A stretch of DNA of 32,214 nucleotides, from the NCBI RefSeq assembly GCF_030382115.1, contig NZ_JAUDRJ010000003.1, positions 2,804,013 to 2,836,226 of the forward strand, written 5' to 3'. The translations under genes were made by a program, and so were the position numbers. Within the stretch, counting starts at the first letter, position 1. Every line of letters starts with the position of its first letter. This document shows positions 25,170 to 32,214 of this stretch, one piece after another. A model generated the notes under the pieces. That model was given only the letters and a program-made list of their open reading frames with translations, searched no databases and had not been told where the DNA came from. This stretch comes from Nostoc sp. GT001 (GTDB lineage: Bacteria; Cyanobacteriota; Cyanobacteriia; Cyanobacteriales; Nostocaceae).

Positions 25170-25466
25170 ATGTCGGATTTAAGAGCGGAATTAACAGAAA
25201 TTTTGGATGAGGCAGAGTGGGAATGGTTAATTCCTCATGTACAACGAGATGCAGTAATTTTGGTGGCACTTGAGCTAGATTTGGTGGATGTTGGAGTAGC
25301 GATCGCCAGTGATAACATTCCATCAGTGGAACAGTGGATTGATAAACAATTGATTACCAAACCCACAACAGTACAAGTGGGAGAATGGAATGGCGATCGC
25401 AGTAAGCGATTTAATACTCTCATCGTTCAACCTTACGTTCTAGCCCAAGAAATAGTTGCTGCCTAA
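25170..25466 (+). CDS. DUF2288 family protein
   Basis: A 98-residue protein matching the DUF2288 pattern: EAEWEWLIPHVQRDAVILV (14-32), LDLVDVGVAIASDN (36-49), VEQWIDKQLITKPT (53-66) and LIVQPYVLAQE (84-94). The function is unknown. It is acidic and soluble. The ATG at 25170 is well placed. It lies between the AI-2E family gene and mutS2 on the same strand, with gaps of about 85 and 195 bases, so operon membership is unsure. No repeat is seen in the gap to mutS2. Confidence 0.85.
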   Translation: MSDLRAELTEILDEAEWEWLIPHVQRDAVILVALELDLVDVGVAIASDNIPSVEQWIDKQLITKPTTVQVGEWNGDRSKRFNTLIVQPYVLAQEIVAA

Positions 25467-25660
25467 TTCGTTTCTGTGTTGTTTCCGATGGCAGTTGGTT
25501 GGGGTATTTTCTCAAAAAAGATAGTTTAATGTGCCAGTTATTACTTGGCTATTGCCACGGACTAGCTGGCTGATTGAATTAAAGCAAAATTTTCTCCTTT
25601 AAGATTTATCCATCTAGGAGCTAGAATTGTTACCATAATTTCAGATTAGATGTTGAAACC

Positions 25661-28114
25661 TTGATCCAATCTGAAACCTTAGAATTATTAGAATGGCATC
25701 GCCTTTGCCAGCACCTTGCTACCTTTGCCGCAACTAAGCTGGGGGCGACAGCTGCGCGTCATCTGAAAATACCTGATTCTCAGACCCAAAGCGAACTGTT
25801 GTTAGAGCAAACCAAAGAAATCTACCAACTGGAAAGTCGCCTGACCACGGGACTGTCATTTGAGGGAATTCAAGATATTGGCGATTCCTTAGAACGAGCA
25901 GAACGCAGTGGAGTTTTGGCAGGGGAAGAACTGTTAGCGATCGCTACTACCCTCTCTGGTGCCAGAAATTTGCGCCGTGTCATCGACAATCAAGAAGATT
26001 TGCCGATATTGACTGATTTGGTTGCCGATTTACGGACTTATCCCGAACTAGAACAGGAAATTCACCGCTGTATTGATGAACGGGCTCAGGTAACTGACCG
26101 CGCGAGTCAAAAACTGGGAGAAATTCGCACAGACTTACGGCGATTACGTAGCCAAATTACTCAAAAGCTGCAAAATATCTTACAGGCAAAATCTGGCGCA
26201 GTTCAAGAACAGCTGATTACGCAACGGAGTGATCGCTTTGTTATCCCCGTAAAAGCACCCCAAAAAGATGCTATTCCTGGTATAGTCCACGATACCTCTA
26301 CCAGCGGTGCCACCCTGTATGTGGAACCGAATTCAGTAGTACCTCTAGGCAACCAACTGCGGCAGATCATCAGAAGAGAGCAAGCCGAAGAAGAAACGAT
26401 TCGCCGTGTTTTGACGGAACAAGTAGCCGCAGTTAAGCCAGATTTAGAGAGATTGTTAGCGATCGCCACCACTTTGGATTTGGCAACCGCTAGATCGAGA
26501 TATAGTTTCTGGTTAGGAGCGAATCCCCCGCGATTTATCCGGCGTGAAGACAAGGAAATCATTACCTTACGGAACTTACGACATCCTTTGTTAGTGTGGC
26601 AACAACAGCATGAACAAGGGCAACCAGTAGTTCCTGTAGATTTGCTGATTAACCCGCTAATTAGGGTTGTAACCATTACCGGGCCAAATACTGGCGGTAA
26701 AACTGTAACCTTAAAAACTTTGGGGTTAGCAGCATTAATGGCCAAAGTGGGTTTATTTGTCCCCGCCCGCGAACCAGTAGAAATACCTTGGTTTGATAAG
26801 GTGTTGGCAGATATTGGCGATGAACAATCCTTACAGCAGAGTTTATCCACATTCTCTGGACACATCCGCCGTATTAGTCGGATTTTAGAGGCATTGGGGA
26901 ATGGGGAAGCAGGGGAGCAGGGGAGCAAGGGAGCAGGGGAGCAGGGGAGCAGAGAAGCAGAGGAGAAACTTCCTGCTTCTAACTCAGCACTCGTTTTACT
27001 TGATGAAGTCGGCGCAGGAACCGATCCAGTGGAAGGTAGTGCTTTAGCGATCGCCTTGTTGCAATATCTTGCCAACCATTCCCAGCTAACGATCGCGACC
27101 ACTCACTTCGGCGAACTAAAAGCCCTGAAATACGAAGACGATCGCTTTGAAAATGCCTCTGTAGAATTTGACGAAAGTACTTTGTCGCCTACTTATCGTC
27201 TGCTGTGGGGCATCCCCGGACGTTCTAATGCCCTGACAATTGCCCTGCGCTTGGGATTAAAACCAGAAGTGGTGCAACAGGCAAAAACCCAAGTTGGAGA
27301 AGCCACAGATGAAGTTAACCAGGTGATTGCTGGCTTAGAAGCGCAACGCCGCCGCCAAGAAACCAAAGCAGCCGAAGCCCAAGTTTTGTTGCAGCAAGCG
27401 GAACGTTTATATAAAGAAGTATCCGCAAAAGCCGCAAGTCTGGAGGAAAGGGAAAGCAGTTTGCGGGCTTCACAGGAAGTAGCAGTGCAGCAAGCGATCG
27501 CTCAGGCAAAAGGTGAAATTGCCCAAGTAATCCGCCGTTTGCAGAAAGGTACGCCCACAGCCCAAGAAGCGCAGCAAGCTACCAATGCTTTGAATCAAAT
27601 TGGCCAACAATATCAGCCAGCAACACCAGCCAAACCAAAAGTTGGGTTTATGCCCAAAGTAGGCGATCGCATCCGCGTTCCCAAATTGGGACAGACAGCC
27701 GACGTAATCACCGCCCCTGATGAAGATGGCCAGTTAAGCGTTCGCTTTGGCCTAATGAAAATGGCTGTGAAGTTAGAAGATATAGAATCTTTAGATGGTC
27801 AAAAAGCTGAACCAGTCGTTAAACCCAAACCAGCCCCAGCAGCAGTAACCCCGCCACCGCAAAATGTCCCAGAAATTCGGACTTCTCAAAATACCATCGA
27901 TTTGCGTGGAAAACGGGTGGCTGATGCCGAATACATTTTAGATAAAGCCATCTCGGAAGCTACAGGCCCAATCTGGATTATTCACGGCTATGGCACTGGT
28001 AAGCTACGACAAGGAGTTCACGCCTTTTTGCAACAGCATTCCAGAGTGAACAACTACGAACCAGCAGAACAAGCAGATGGCGGCAGTGGTGTTACCGTTG
28101 CTCACATAAAATAA
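25661..28114 (+). CDS. mutS2: Endonuclease MutS2
   Basis: MutS-family ATPase/nuclease implicated in recombination control and, in some bacteria, rescue of collided ribosomes. The 817-residue protein has a helical core, then the MutS ATPase with Walker A TGPNTGGKT (340-348), DIGDEQSLQQSLSTFSGH (384-401) and Walker B ALVLLDEVGAGTDP (443-456), a long coiled segment (about 540-640), and a C-terminal Smr domain (about 740-817) with TIDLRG and HGYGTGKLR. Residues about 412-437 (Gly/Glu/Gln/Ser-rich) are an extra low-complexity insertion between the Walker A and B regions, encoded by a tandem DNA repeat. The start is TTG at 25661 without a clear Shine-Dalgarno; there is no better in-frame codon before the stop upstream. 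The mismatch-binding N-terminal domain of MutS1 is absent, as expected. Confidence 0.94.
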   Translation: MIQSETLELLEWHRLCQHLATFAATKLGATAARHLKIPDSQTQSELLLEQTKEIYQLESRLTTGLSFEGIQDIGDSLERAERSGVLAGEELLAIATTLSGARNLRRVIDNQEDLPILTDLVADLRTYPELEQEIHRCIDERAQVTDRASQKLGEIRTDLRRLRSQITQKLQNILQAKSGAVQEQLITQRSDRFVIPVKAPQKDAIPGIVHDTSTSGATLYVEPNSVVPLGNQLRQIIRREQAEEETIRRVLTEQVAAVKPDLERLLAIATTLDLATARSRYSFWLGANPPRFIRREDKEIITLRNLRHPLLVWQQQHEQGQPVVPVDLLINPLIRVVTITGPNTGGKTVTLKTLGLAALMAKVGLFVPAREPVEIPWFDKVLADIGDEQSLQQSLSTFSGHIRRISRILEALGNGEAGEQGSKGAGEQGSREAEEKLPASNSALVLLDEVGAGTDPVEGSALAIALLQYLANHSQLTIATTHFGELKALKYEDDRFENASVEFDESTLSPTYRLLWGIPGRSNALTIALRLGLKPEVVQQAKTQVGEATDEVNQVIAGLEAQRRRQETKAAEAQVLLQQAERLYKEVSAKAASLEERESSLRASQEVAVQQAIAQAKGEIAQVIRRLQKGTPTAQEAQQATNALNQIGQQYQPATPAKPKVGFMPKVGDRIRVPKLGQTADVITAPDEDGQLSVRFGLMKMAVKLEDIESLDGQKAEPVVKPKPAPAAVTPPPQNVPEIRTSQNTIDLRGKRVADAEYILDKAISEATGPIWIIHGYGTGKLRQGVHAFLQQHSRVNNYEPAEQADGGSGVTVAHIK
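26896..26966 (+). repeat. GGGGAGCA tandem repeat inside mutS2
   Basis: About eight imperfect copies of a GGGGAGCA-type octamer (GGGGAATG, GGGAAGCA, GGGGAGCA and variants) lie in the coding strand. Such repeats normally occupy intergenic DNA in Nostoc; here the length and frame keep mutS2 open. Confidence 0.85.
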
Positions 28115-28128
28115 AAAGCAGGAATGCT

Positions 28129-28779
28129 ATGTTACTTGAACTCAATCAATTAATTGTTAGAGCAGGTCATCAGTTGTTGATTAAAGATGTCTCCTGGTCG
28201 GCATACAAACGCATTTTAGCAGAATTAGGAGACAATCGCAGTTCGCGGATAGGTTACAGTCAAGGGGTGCTAGAAATAATGGCTCCATTGCCAGAGCATG
28301 AAGTAGCTAAAGTTATTATTGGCGACTTGGTAAAAGTTTTATTAGAAGAACTCGATCTGGAATTTTGGAGTTTGGGTTCTACGACTTTTGATAAGGAAAG
28401 TATGGATGCTGGGGTAGAACCCGATGATTGTTTCTATATCCAAAATGAAGCTAAAATTAGGGGCAAAGATAGAATAAATTTAGAAACCGACCCGCCTCCA
28501 GATTTAGCTATTGAAATTGATATTACCTCCCGCACTCGTTTCAATAATTATCAAGCTTTAAGAGTACCAGAGCTATGGCGATGGAACGGAAGCAAGTTGG
28601 AAATAAATGTGTTATCTGATGGGAAATATCTAGAATCAAATATCAGTTCTATTTTTACTAATCTCCCCATTACCAAAATAATTCCCGAATATTTAATGCT
28701 AAGTAAAACTAATGGTAGAAATGCGACAATGAAAGCATTTCGTGCGCGGATAAGACAGAAAATTAGTAGCCCGATTTAG
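28129..28779 (+). CDS. Uma2 family (DUF820) PD-(D/E)XK-fold protein
   Basis: A 216-residue member of the Uma2/DUF820 family, which is greatly expanded in cyanobacteria and has a restriction-endonuclease-like fold; the cellular role is unknown. The residues expected at the active site are seen in VEPDDCFYI (96-104, Glu97/Asp99) and PPDLAIEID (123-131, Asp125/Glu129). RIGYSQGVLEIMAPLPEHE (40-58) is the typical N-terminal core. The ATG at 28129 follows GCAGGAAT with a short spacer. It starts 15 bases after the mutS2 stop and is probably cotranscribed with it. The C-terminal 25 residues are basic and may be variable. Confidence 0.85.
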   Translation: MLLELNQLIVRAGHQLLIKDVSWSAYKRILAELGDNRSSRIGYSQGVLEIMAPLPEHEVAKVIIGDLVKVLLEELDLEFWSLGSTTFDKESMDAGVEPDDCFYIQNEAKIRGKDRINLETDPPPDLAIEIDITSRTRFNNYQALRVPELWRWNGSKLEINVLSDGKYLESNISSIFTNLPITKIIPEYLMLSKTNGRNATMKAFRARIRQKISSPI

Positions 28780-28822
28780 TTTAAATTGTCAGAAATGCCT
28801 ACTCAAAAAGGTTATGGCTAGT

Positions 28823-28856
28823 GGGATAAAAATAGTGATATTTTGCTATTTATCCC
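28823..28856 (+). terminator. Possible hairpin terminator after the Uma2 gene
   Basis: GGGATAAAAATAG (28823-28835) pairs with CTATTTATCCC (28846-28856) if two A residues bulge out. It lies 44 bases past the Uma2 stop codon. There is no T-tract after the stem, so termination is uncertain. Confidence 0.35.
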
Positions 28857-28886
28857 GTACCAAACTAAACATTAGGAGATTCACGA

Positions 28887-28916
28887 AGCGTGGTTTACAG
28901 GTTAGCAAACCACGCT
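28887..28916. repeat. 10-bp perfect inverted repeat
   Basis: AGCGTGGTTT (28887-28896) and AAACCACGCT (28907-28916) flank a 10-base loop. It could be a second hairpin of the mutS2-Uma2 transcript or a small dispersed repeat. Confidence 0.4.
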
Positions 28917-28989
28917 ACTTACCTTTTATCTAATACCTATAAGTACTAGAGATTAATATTCTAATTAAATAAAATATATCATAAATTAT

Positions 28990-29091
28990 ATGGATGTAGA
29001 AATAGAAACTCTACAAGAAGCTGAAGCAGTAATTGAAAGTGACATGAGAGCCAAAGTCACGAGACTAGACTTGAGTTTTTCTCATAGGTAA
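28990..29091 (+). CDS. 33-codon small ORF (doubtful)
   Basis: ATG 28990 to TAA 29089-29091 encodes a 33-residue, acidic then basic peptide beginning MDVEIETLQEAEAV and ending VTRLDLSFSHR. The last part faintly resembles the start of a leucine-rich repeat, so it may be the stump of a lost larger gene. There is no clear ribosome-binding site. I cannot tell a real small protein from chance. Confidence 0.2.
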   Translation: MDVEIETLQEAEAVIESDMRAKVTRLDLSFSHR

Positions 29092-29755
29092 ATGTCTAAA
29101 TTATTACCTCTGCCCATTAACTTTATAAATGAGTTCTGATATGTGCGTGGTTTGCGGTTATATCTCTATCACCAACTAAGTTGGAATAAATCAATCACCC
29201 AACATCTTCAAACGCTGACTTTATCAAATTTTTAAGTTTGTCATCAGTTTTATTCATGAAGGCGTCAATCGTCCTGATGTTGCCCAACCTATACTGAAAT
29301 AACAGGCTGCACACAAGTGAAACTCACTTAGGGTAATGTCCAACAGCAAAAAGTGCCTTTAGCAAATCGTCAAAACATTTGTAGAGTAATTATGTATATA
29401 TTAAGACCAAGTAATAAATATCAAGAAATTTCAAAATTTAAAAACGCAAACAAATTAGGAGGTATTCTACATAATTACTTAGCGATCGTTAGCGGTTAGC
29501 ATTTTTAACAATAGTTTATTTATACTCTTGTACGGAGCTAGCAGCGAAAATCGGGTCAACCTTAATTAGAATTGATAATTTTTTACTTTGTTGAAAATAA
29601 ATTTTCATCTAGAGTAGGACAAAGATACCTACTGTTTACCAGATAAAAAAGCTAGCTGAAGCCTCTGGCTCATAGCTATGGGAAACCAAGCTTAATTCTT
29701 AAGAGTCTGGTTTCAAAATGGGTAACAGCAACATCCCCTATCAGCTTGATCACCT
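29092..29755. other. Gene-free stretch before the DUF3038 gene
   Basis: About 660 bases, A/T-rich, with no supported gene or RNA. It has a small palindrome CCAACTAAGTTGG (29172-29184) and the near-dyad GTAGG/CCTAC close to 29613-29631. One short frame ending near 29301 reads VISFIHEGVNRPDVAQPILK but has stops just upstream, so it might be a gene relic. The DUF3038/DUF4335 promoter probably lies in the last 200 bases. Confidence 0.4.
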
Positions 29756-30361
29756 ATGCTAAAAGTTATGCACTCGGCCGCCAACTCAGCCACTCCAAAT
29801 TCCCAGTGGGAGGATTTAATCAAGCTTCCAGCGCCAAATACAGTTCAATGGGACAATATCAAAACCCAATTAGACTTGGTGCTCTTGGCGCTAGAAACCT
29901 TAACTGGGATTGGTTCAGAGGCAATGCTTTCGGCGGCAACCGATCTGAATTTAGAGTCAAGAGTGCCAGACCGCGTAGCCTTATGGCGATTGCGCCAATC
30001 AAATCCTCTACGCAAAGGTCAAGGAGGGCGAAAAAAGCTAGATGTCGAAGAAGCGCGATCGCTTGTTTTGATCATCTGCTATCTAGCCAAACAGCACCAG
30101 GAATTGATTCGCCGCGCTGTTGGTCTGTTAGAACAAATGGCAGAAAATAACCGGGAACCTCACCAGGCTGCTTTACTTGGAGACTATATTGATGCTTTTT
30201 GCAACACTTACCAAGAGCGGATGGAAGAGGACGAGCAAATCTCAACGGATTTACTAACCAACCTGGCCCTAAAACTGCTTGTAGATTTACTTTTTTACAG
30301 CGCTCCTGGTGGGCATCGCCGTCTTTGGCTAGCACTTATAGACCGTTCAACAAAATTTTAA
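29756..30361 (+). CDS. DUF3038 family protein
   Basis: A 201-residue soluble, helical protein of the cyanobacterial DUF3038 family; function unknown. The conserved core is KTQLDLVLLALETLTGIGSE (36-55) followed by VPDRVALWRLRQSNPLRK (70-87). The C-terminal part ends with LLVDLLFYSAPGGHRRLW, also conserved in type. ATG codons at 29756 and 29768 are both possible; the first is used here. It lies 187 bases ahead of a DUF4335 gene on the same strand, and I recall the two families being neighbours in other cyanobacteria, which suggests a shared job. A second open frame overlaps it at 29746-30150 but has unnatural composition. Confidence 0.8.
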   Translation: MLKVMHSAANSATPNSQWEDLIKLPAPNTVQWDNIKTQLDLVLLALETLTGIGSEAMLSAATDLNLESRVPDRVALWRLRQSNPLRKGQGGRKKLDVEEARSLVLIICYLAKQHQELIRRAVGLLEQMAENNREPHQAALLGDYIDAFCNTYQERMEEDEQISTDLLTNLALKLLVDLLFYSAPGGHRRLWLALIDRSTKF

Positions 30362-30548
30362 ATTTTAGATTTGAAATTCTTCAACCAAAATTTGCTCATG
30401 AAAGTTTGCTAGGTAAGGATTCCTTTTTGATGGTCATTAGCTCTTGGGCGATGCACTATCAGCAATGCTTCCTCCTTGCACGCCAGTTTGCAAGCAACTG
30501 GCTAAATTTTTGCAAAATCCCAATATAGTCTTCTTTGTAGTTCCTGTC

Positions 30549-32147
30549 ATGCCTCTATCAAATTCAGTTATTCGTTGCTACACACCACCGACTTGCACGC
30601 TAGAAGTATTCGCGCAAAGCTCACCTCTGTCTCGTTGGATGGGGAAAACTGTCCTCAAACATCTGAGTTTTGAGCTACGTTTTGACGATCCCCGACTACC
30701 AGAAGAACACAGAGTTCCAATTCGGGGCGATCGCGAGCAACTCGAAACTTTATGTGATGCTGTCACCAACTATGTACAGCAATTCCTCCAACAGTCTCCA
30801 GAAAGCTTTTGGGTCAATTTCTCCAGTACCCAAGAGTCAAGCACAGCACTAGATGAGCCGGAATTAAAGTCTTCAACAAAAACATTAAATGCCTCTAGTA
30901 CCCAGATTCCAGGGGCAAATATCCATTTAGAACCAAGCAGCTATTTAACTCACAACCTATTTCTTGGTTCTCTGGCCAACTATTCATCTGGCCCCGTAAT
31001 TCAACTCAGTTTGCTGCAACTATTCGATTTGGCAAGTGCTTTAGATGAATATTCAACTGATGTCATGGCACTTCCAACTCTCAACAGCACAGGTTCGACT
31101 CTGAGGTTTCCTGCTTGGGCGCCTATTGCCGCAGTATTAGTATTAGGTATAGGTTTTTTACCAGTTACTTGGCAATATGCTAACAATATTAGAGAAAAGC
31201 AACAGCAGACAGCAAAAACATCAAATTCAGAAGCAGTAAAGACTGCTCTAGAACCTTCATCCTCACTAAACTTTCCCACGCCTGAACCTGGGCTAACCCC
31301 GCCATCAAATAATTTGCTAGATTCTACCCCTCCACTTTCCACATCCACTTTACCCCAAGCACCTCTAACAGCCCCTAGTTCTAGTTTCTCTCCAGCACTA
31401 CCAAATACATTGACAATACCTCAAGGGACGACTGCAACCCTTCCTAGTAATCGAGCGAGCGCACCATCCAGCAAAATCCCAGGTCAGGAAATTGCCATAT
31501 TACCAAATCTAGCACAGAATCCAACCGGGTCAAATTCCCAACCCGGCGCTATCCCTCAACTGCGGAATTTGCCACCCAGACTATCTTCTAACGCCAATAG
31601 CTTACCAACTAATATCTCACCAGTCCTGCCTCCATCTCTTGACACCATACCCAATAATAATCGTGTCAATACTCCAACCCAACCCTCTCCACTAACCTCA
31701 CAACAACTAGAAGAAAGAATCAGTTCCTTACAGCAATCTTCTGCTGGAGAGAAACCTACTTCACAACTTCCCTCCTCTAGAACCGCTGCTAATAATCCAT
31801 TTATCGATCAATTAGGGGACACAGGTAAAAACCCTACATCCAGAGAAGTAGCTACTGGCACATTATTTGACACAACTCAAGTAGCAGAAGCTAGAGAATA
31901 TCTAACAAAGCGTTGGCAACCACCTACTGGACTGGGACAAACATTAGAGTACAGTTTGATAGTTGGTGTTGACGGCACAATTGAACGAATTTTCCCCCTT
32001 AATAAGGCAGCAAGAGAATTCGTTGATAACGCTGGGATGCCTGAAGTTGGCAAACCTTTTGTTTCCGCTAATAAAAATGGACAAAATGTCAGAATTCGAG
32101 TTGTTCTCAGTCCTGATGGCAAGGTACAGACTTTTCCAGATGAATAA
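30549..32147 (+). CDS. DUF4335 domain protein with one membrane span and a periplasmic C-terminus
   Basis: From ATG 30549 the protein has 532 residues. The N-terminal domain (1-160) begins with the DUF4335 hallmark VIRCYTPPTCTLEV (6-19) and has FELRFDDPRLPEEH near 40-53. A single membrane segment (FPAWAPIAAVLVLGIGFLPVTW, about 187-208) is followed by a long Pro/Ser/Thr/Asn-rich linker (about 220-420). A compact C-terminal domain (about 440-532) contains AREYLTKRWQPPTG and EYSLIVGVDGTIERI, whose pattern recalls TonB C-terminal-type beta sheets. The linker and topology suggest the C-terminus crosses the periplasm; this is inference. The frame stays open upstream to ATG 30444, but those 35 residues do not look conserved and MPLSNSVIRC is the better start. 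Confidence 0.75.
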   Translation: MPLSNSVIRCYTPPTCTLEVFAQSSPLSRWMGKTVLKHLSFELRFDDPRLPEEHRVPIRGDREQLETLCDAVTNYVQQFLQQSPESFWVNFSSTQESSTALDEPELKSSTKTLNASSTQIPGANIHLEPSSYLTHNLFLGSLANYSSGPVIQLSLLQLFDLASALDEYSTDVMALPTLNSTGSTLRFPAWAPIAAVLVLGIGFLPVTWQYANNIREKQQQTAKTSNSEAVKTALEPSSSLNFPTPEPGLTPPSNNLLDSTPPLSTSTLPQAPLTAPSSSFSPALPNTLTIPQGTTATLPSNRASAPSSKIPGQEIAILPNLAQNPTGSNSQPGAIPQLRNLPPRLSSNANSLPTNISPVLPPSLDTIPNNNRVNTPTQPSPLTSQQLEERISSLQQSSAGEKPTSQLPSSRTAANNPFIDQLGDTGKNPTSREVATGTLFDTTQVAEAREYLTKRWQPPTGLGQTLEYSLIVGVDGTIERIFPLNKAAREFVDNAGMPEVGKPFVSANKNGQNVRIRVVLSPDGKVQTFPDE

Positions 32148-32175
32148 CTAAACTCATCTTTTTAATGCCACTTGT

Positions 32176-32205
32176 AAAACTGGTACAAATCTTGTGCCAG
32201 TTTTT
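32176..32205 (+). terminator. Intrinsic terminator after the DUF4335 gene
   Basis: AAAACTGGTACAA (32176-32188) pairs with TTGTGCCAGTTTT (32192-32204) across a 3-base loop, with 12 Watson-Crick pairs and one G-U pair, and the T-tract at 32201-32205 ends it. The A-run on the left side means it could also work leftward. Confidence 0.75.
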
Positions 32206-32214
32206 ACTGACTAC

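Noticed and set aside
26203..27102. 299-codon open frame on the minus strand
   Set aside because: It lies wholly inside mutS2 on the opposite strand, and its product is Ser/Pro/Cys-rich with no family resemblance. The mutS2 motifs on the plus strand are unmistakable.
29613..29631. NtcA-type site (GTA-N8-TAC) upstream of the DUF3038 gene
   Set aside because: The spacing in GTAGGACAAAGATAC is nine bases, not eight, and there is no matching -10 element at the expected distance.
29746..30150. 134-codon plus-strand frame overlapping the DUF3038 gene
   Set aside because: Its composition (many Arg, Ser, Gly) looks like a shifted reading of the conserved DUF3038 frame.
31001..31348. 115-codon minus-strand frame within the DUF4335 gene
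   Set aside because: Shadow of the low-complexity linker; Ser/Val-rich product without features.

Overview
The window looks like chromosomal DNA of a filamentous, Nostoc/Anabaena-type cyanobacterium. Four things point there. The octamer GCGATCGC (HIP1) occurs at least 30 times. Many intergenic gaps hold short tandemly repeated sequences of the kind known from Nostocales. There is a giant fused Ser/Thr-kinase/ATPase/GAF/histidine-kinase gene. Several families are largely cyanobacterial (HpsJ-like, LabA-like NYN, DUF3038, DUF4335). No rRNA, tRNA, CRISPR array, complete insertion sequence or prophage was recognised.

Left part (1-8.7 kb), mostly minus strand: a family 2 glycosyltransferase and an HpsJ-like membrane/coiled-coil protein (exopolysaccharide theme); a plus-strand GH104/lambda-lysozyme-like protein whose best start is an unusual CTG; MenH (phylloquinone pathway); an InrS/CsoR-type metal-sensing repressor; an LptC-like lipoprotein overlapping a LabA-like NYN protein; and methionyl-tRNA synthetase.

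Middle (9-24 kb), mostly plus strand, is dominated by acyl-lipid metabolism: a PlsC-like acyltransferase followed by an alpha/beta hydrolase resembling the N-terminal half of plant phytyl ester synthases; an EcsC-like protein; leucyl aminopeptidase; then plsX, fabH, fabD and, beyond a 5.4-kb opposing hybrid kinase gene, plsC. PlsX, FabH and FabD link fatty-acid initiation and malonyl loading to acyl-phosphate formation, and PlsC makes phosphatidic acid. The intergenic gaps are filled with tandem repeats, and a 146-bp MITE-like element with terminal inverted repeats and a 10-bp direct flank lies before pepA.

Right part (24-32.2 kb): an AI-2E family membrane protein, a DUF2288 protein, MutS2 carrying a repeat-derived in-frame insertion inside its ATPase domain, a Uma2 family nuclease-fold protein, a gene-poor stretch of about 1 kb, and a DUF3038/DUF4335 gene pair ending in a strong intrinsic terminator.

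The most interesting signals are the CTG-start lysozyme gene, the split phytyl-ester-synthase-like pair, the MITE-like element, the repeat insertion within MutS2, and the uncharacterised DUF3038/DUF4335 envelope pair. I did not find a clearly new defence or mobile system.
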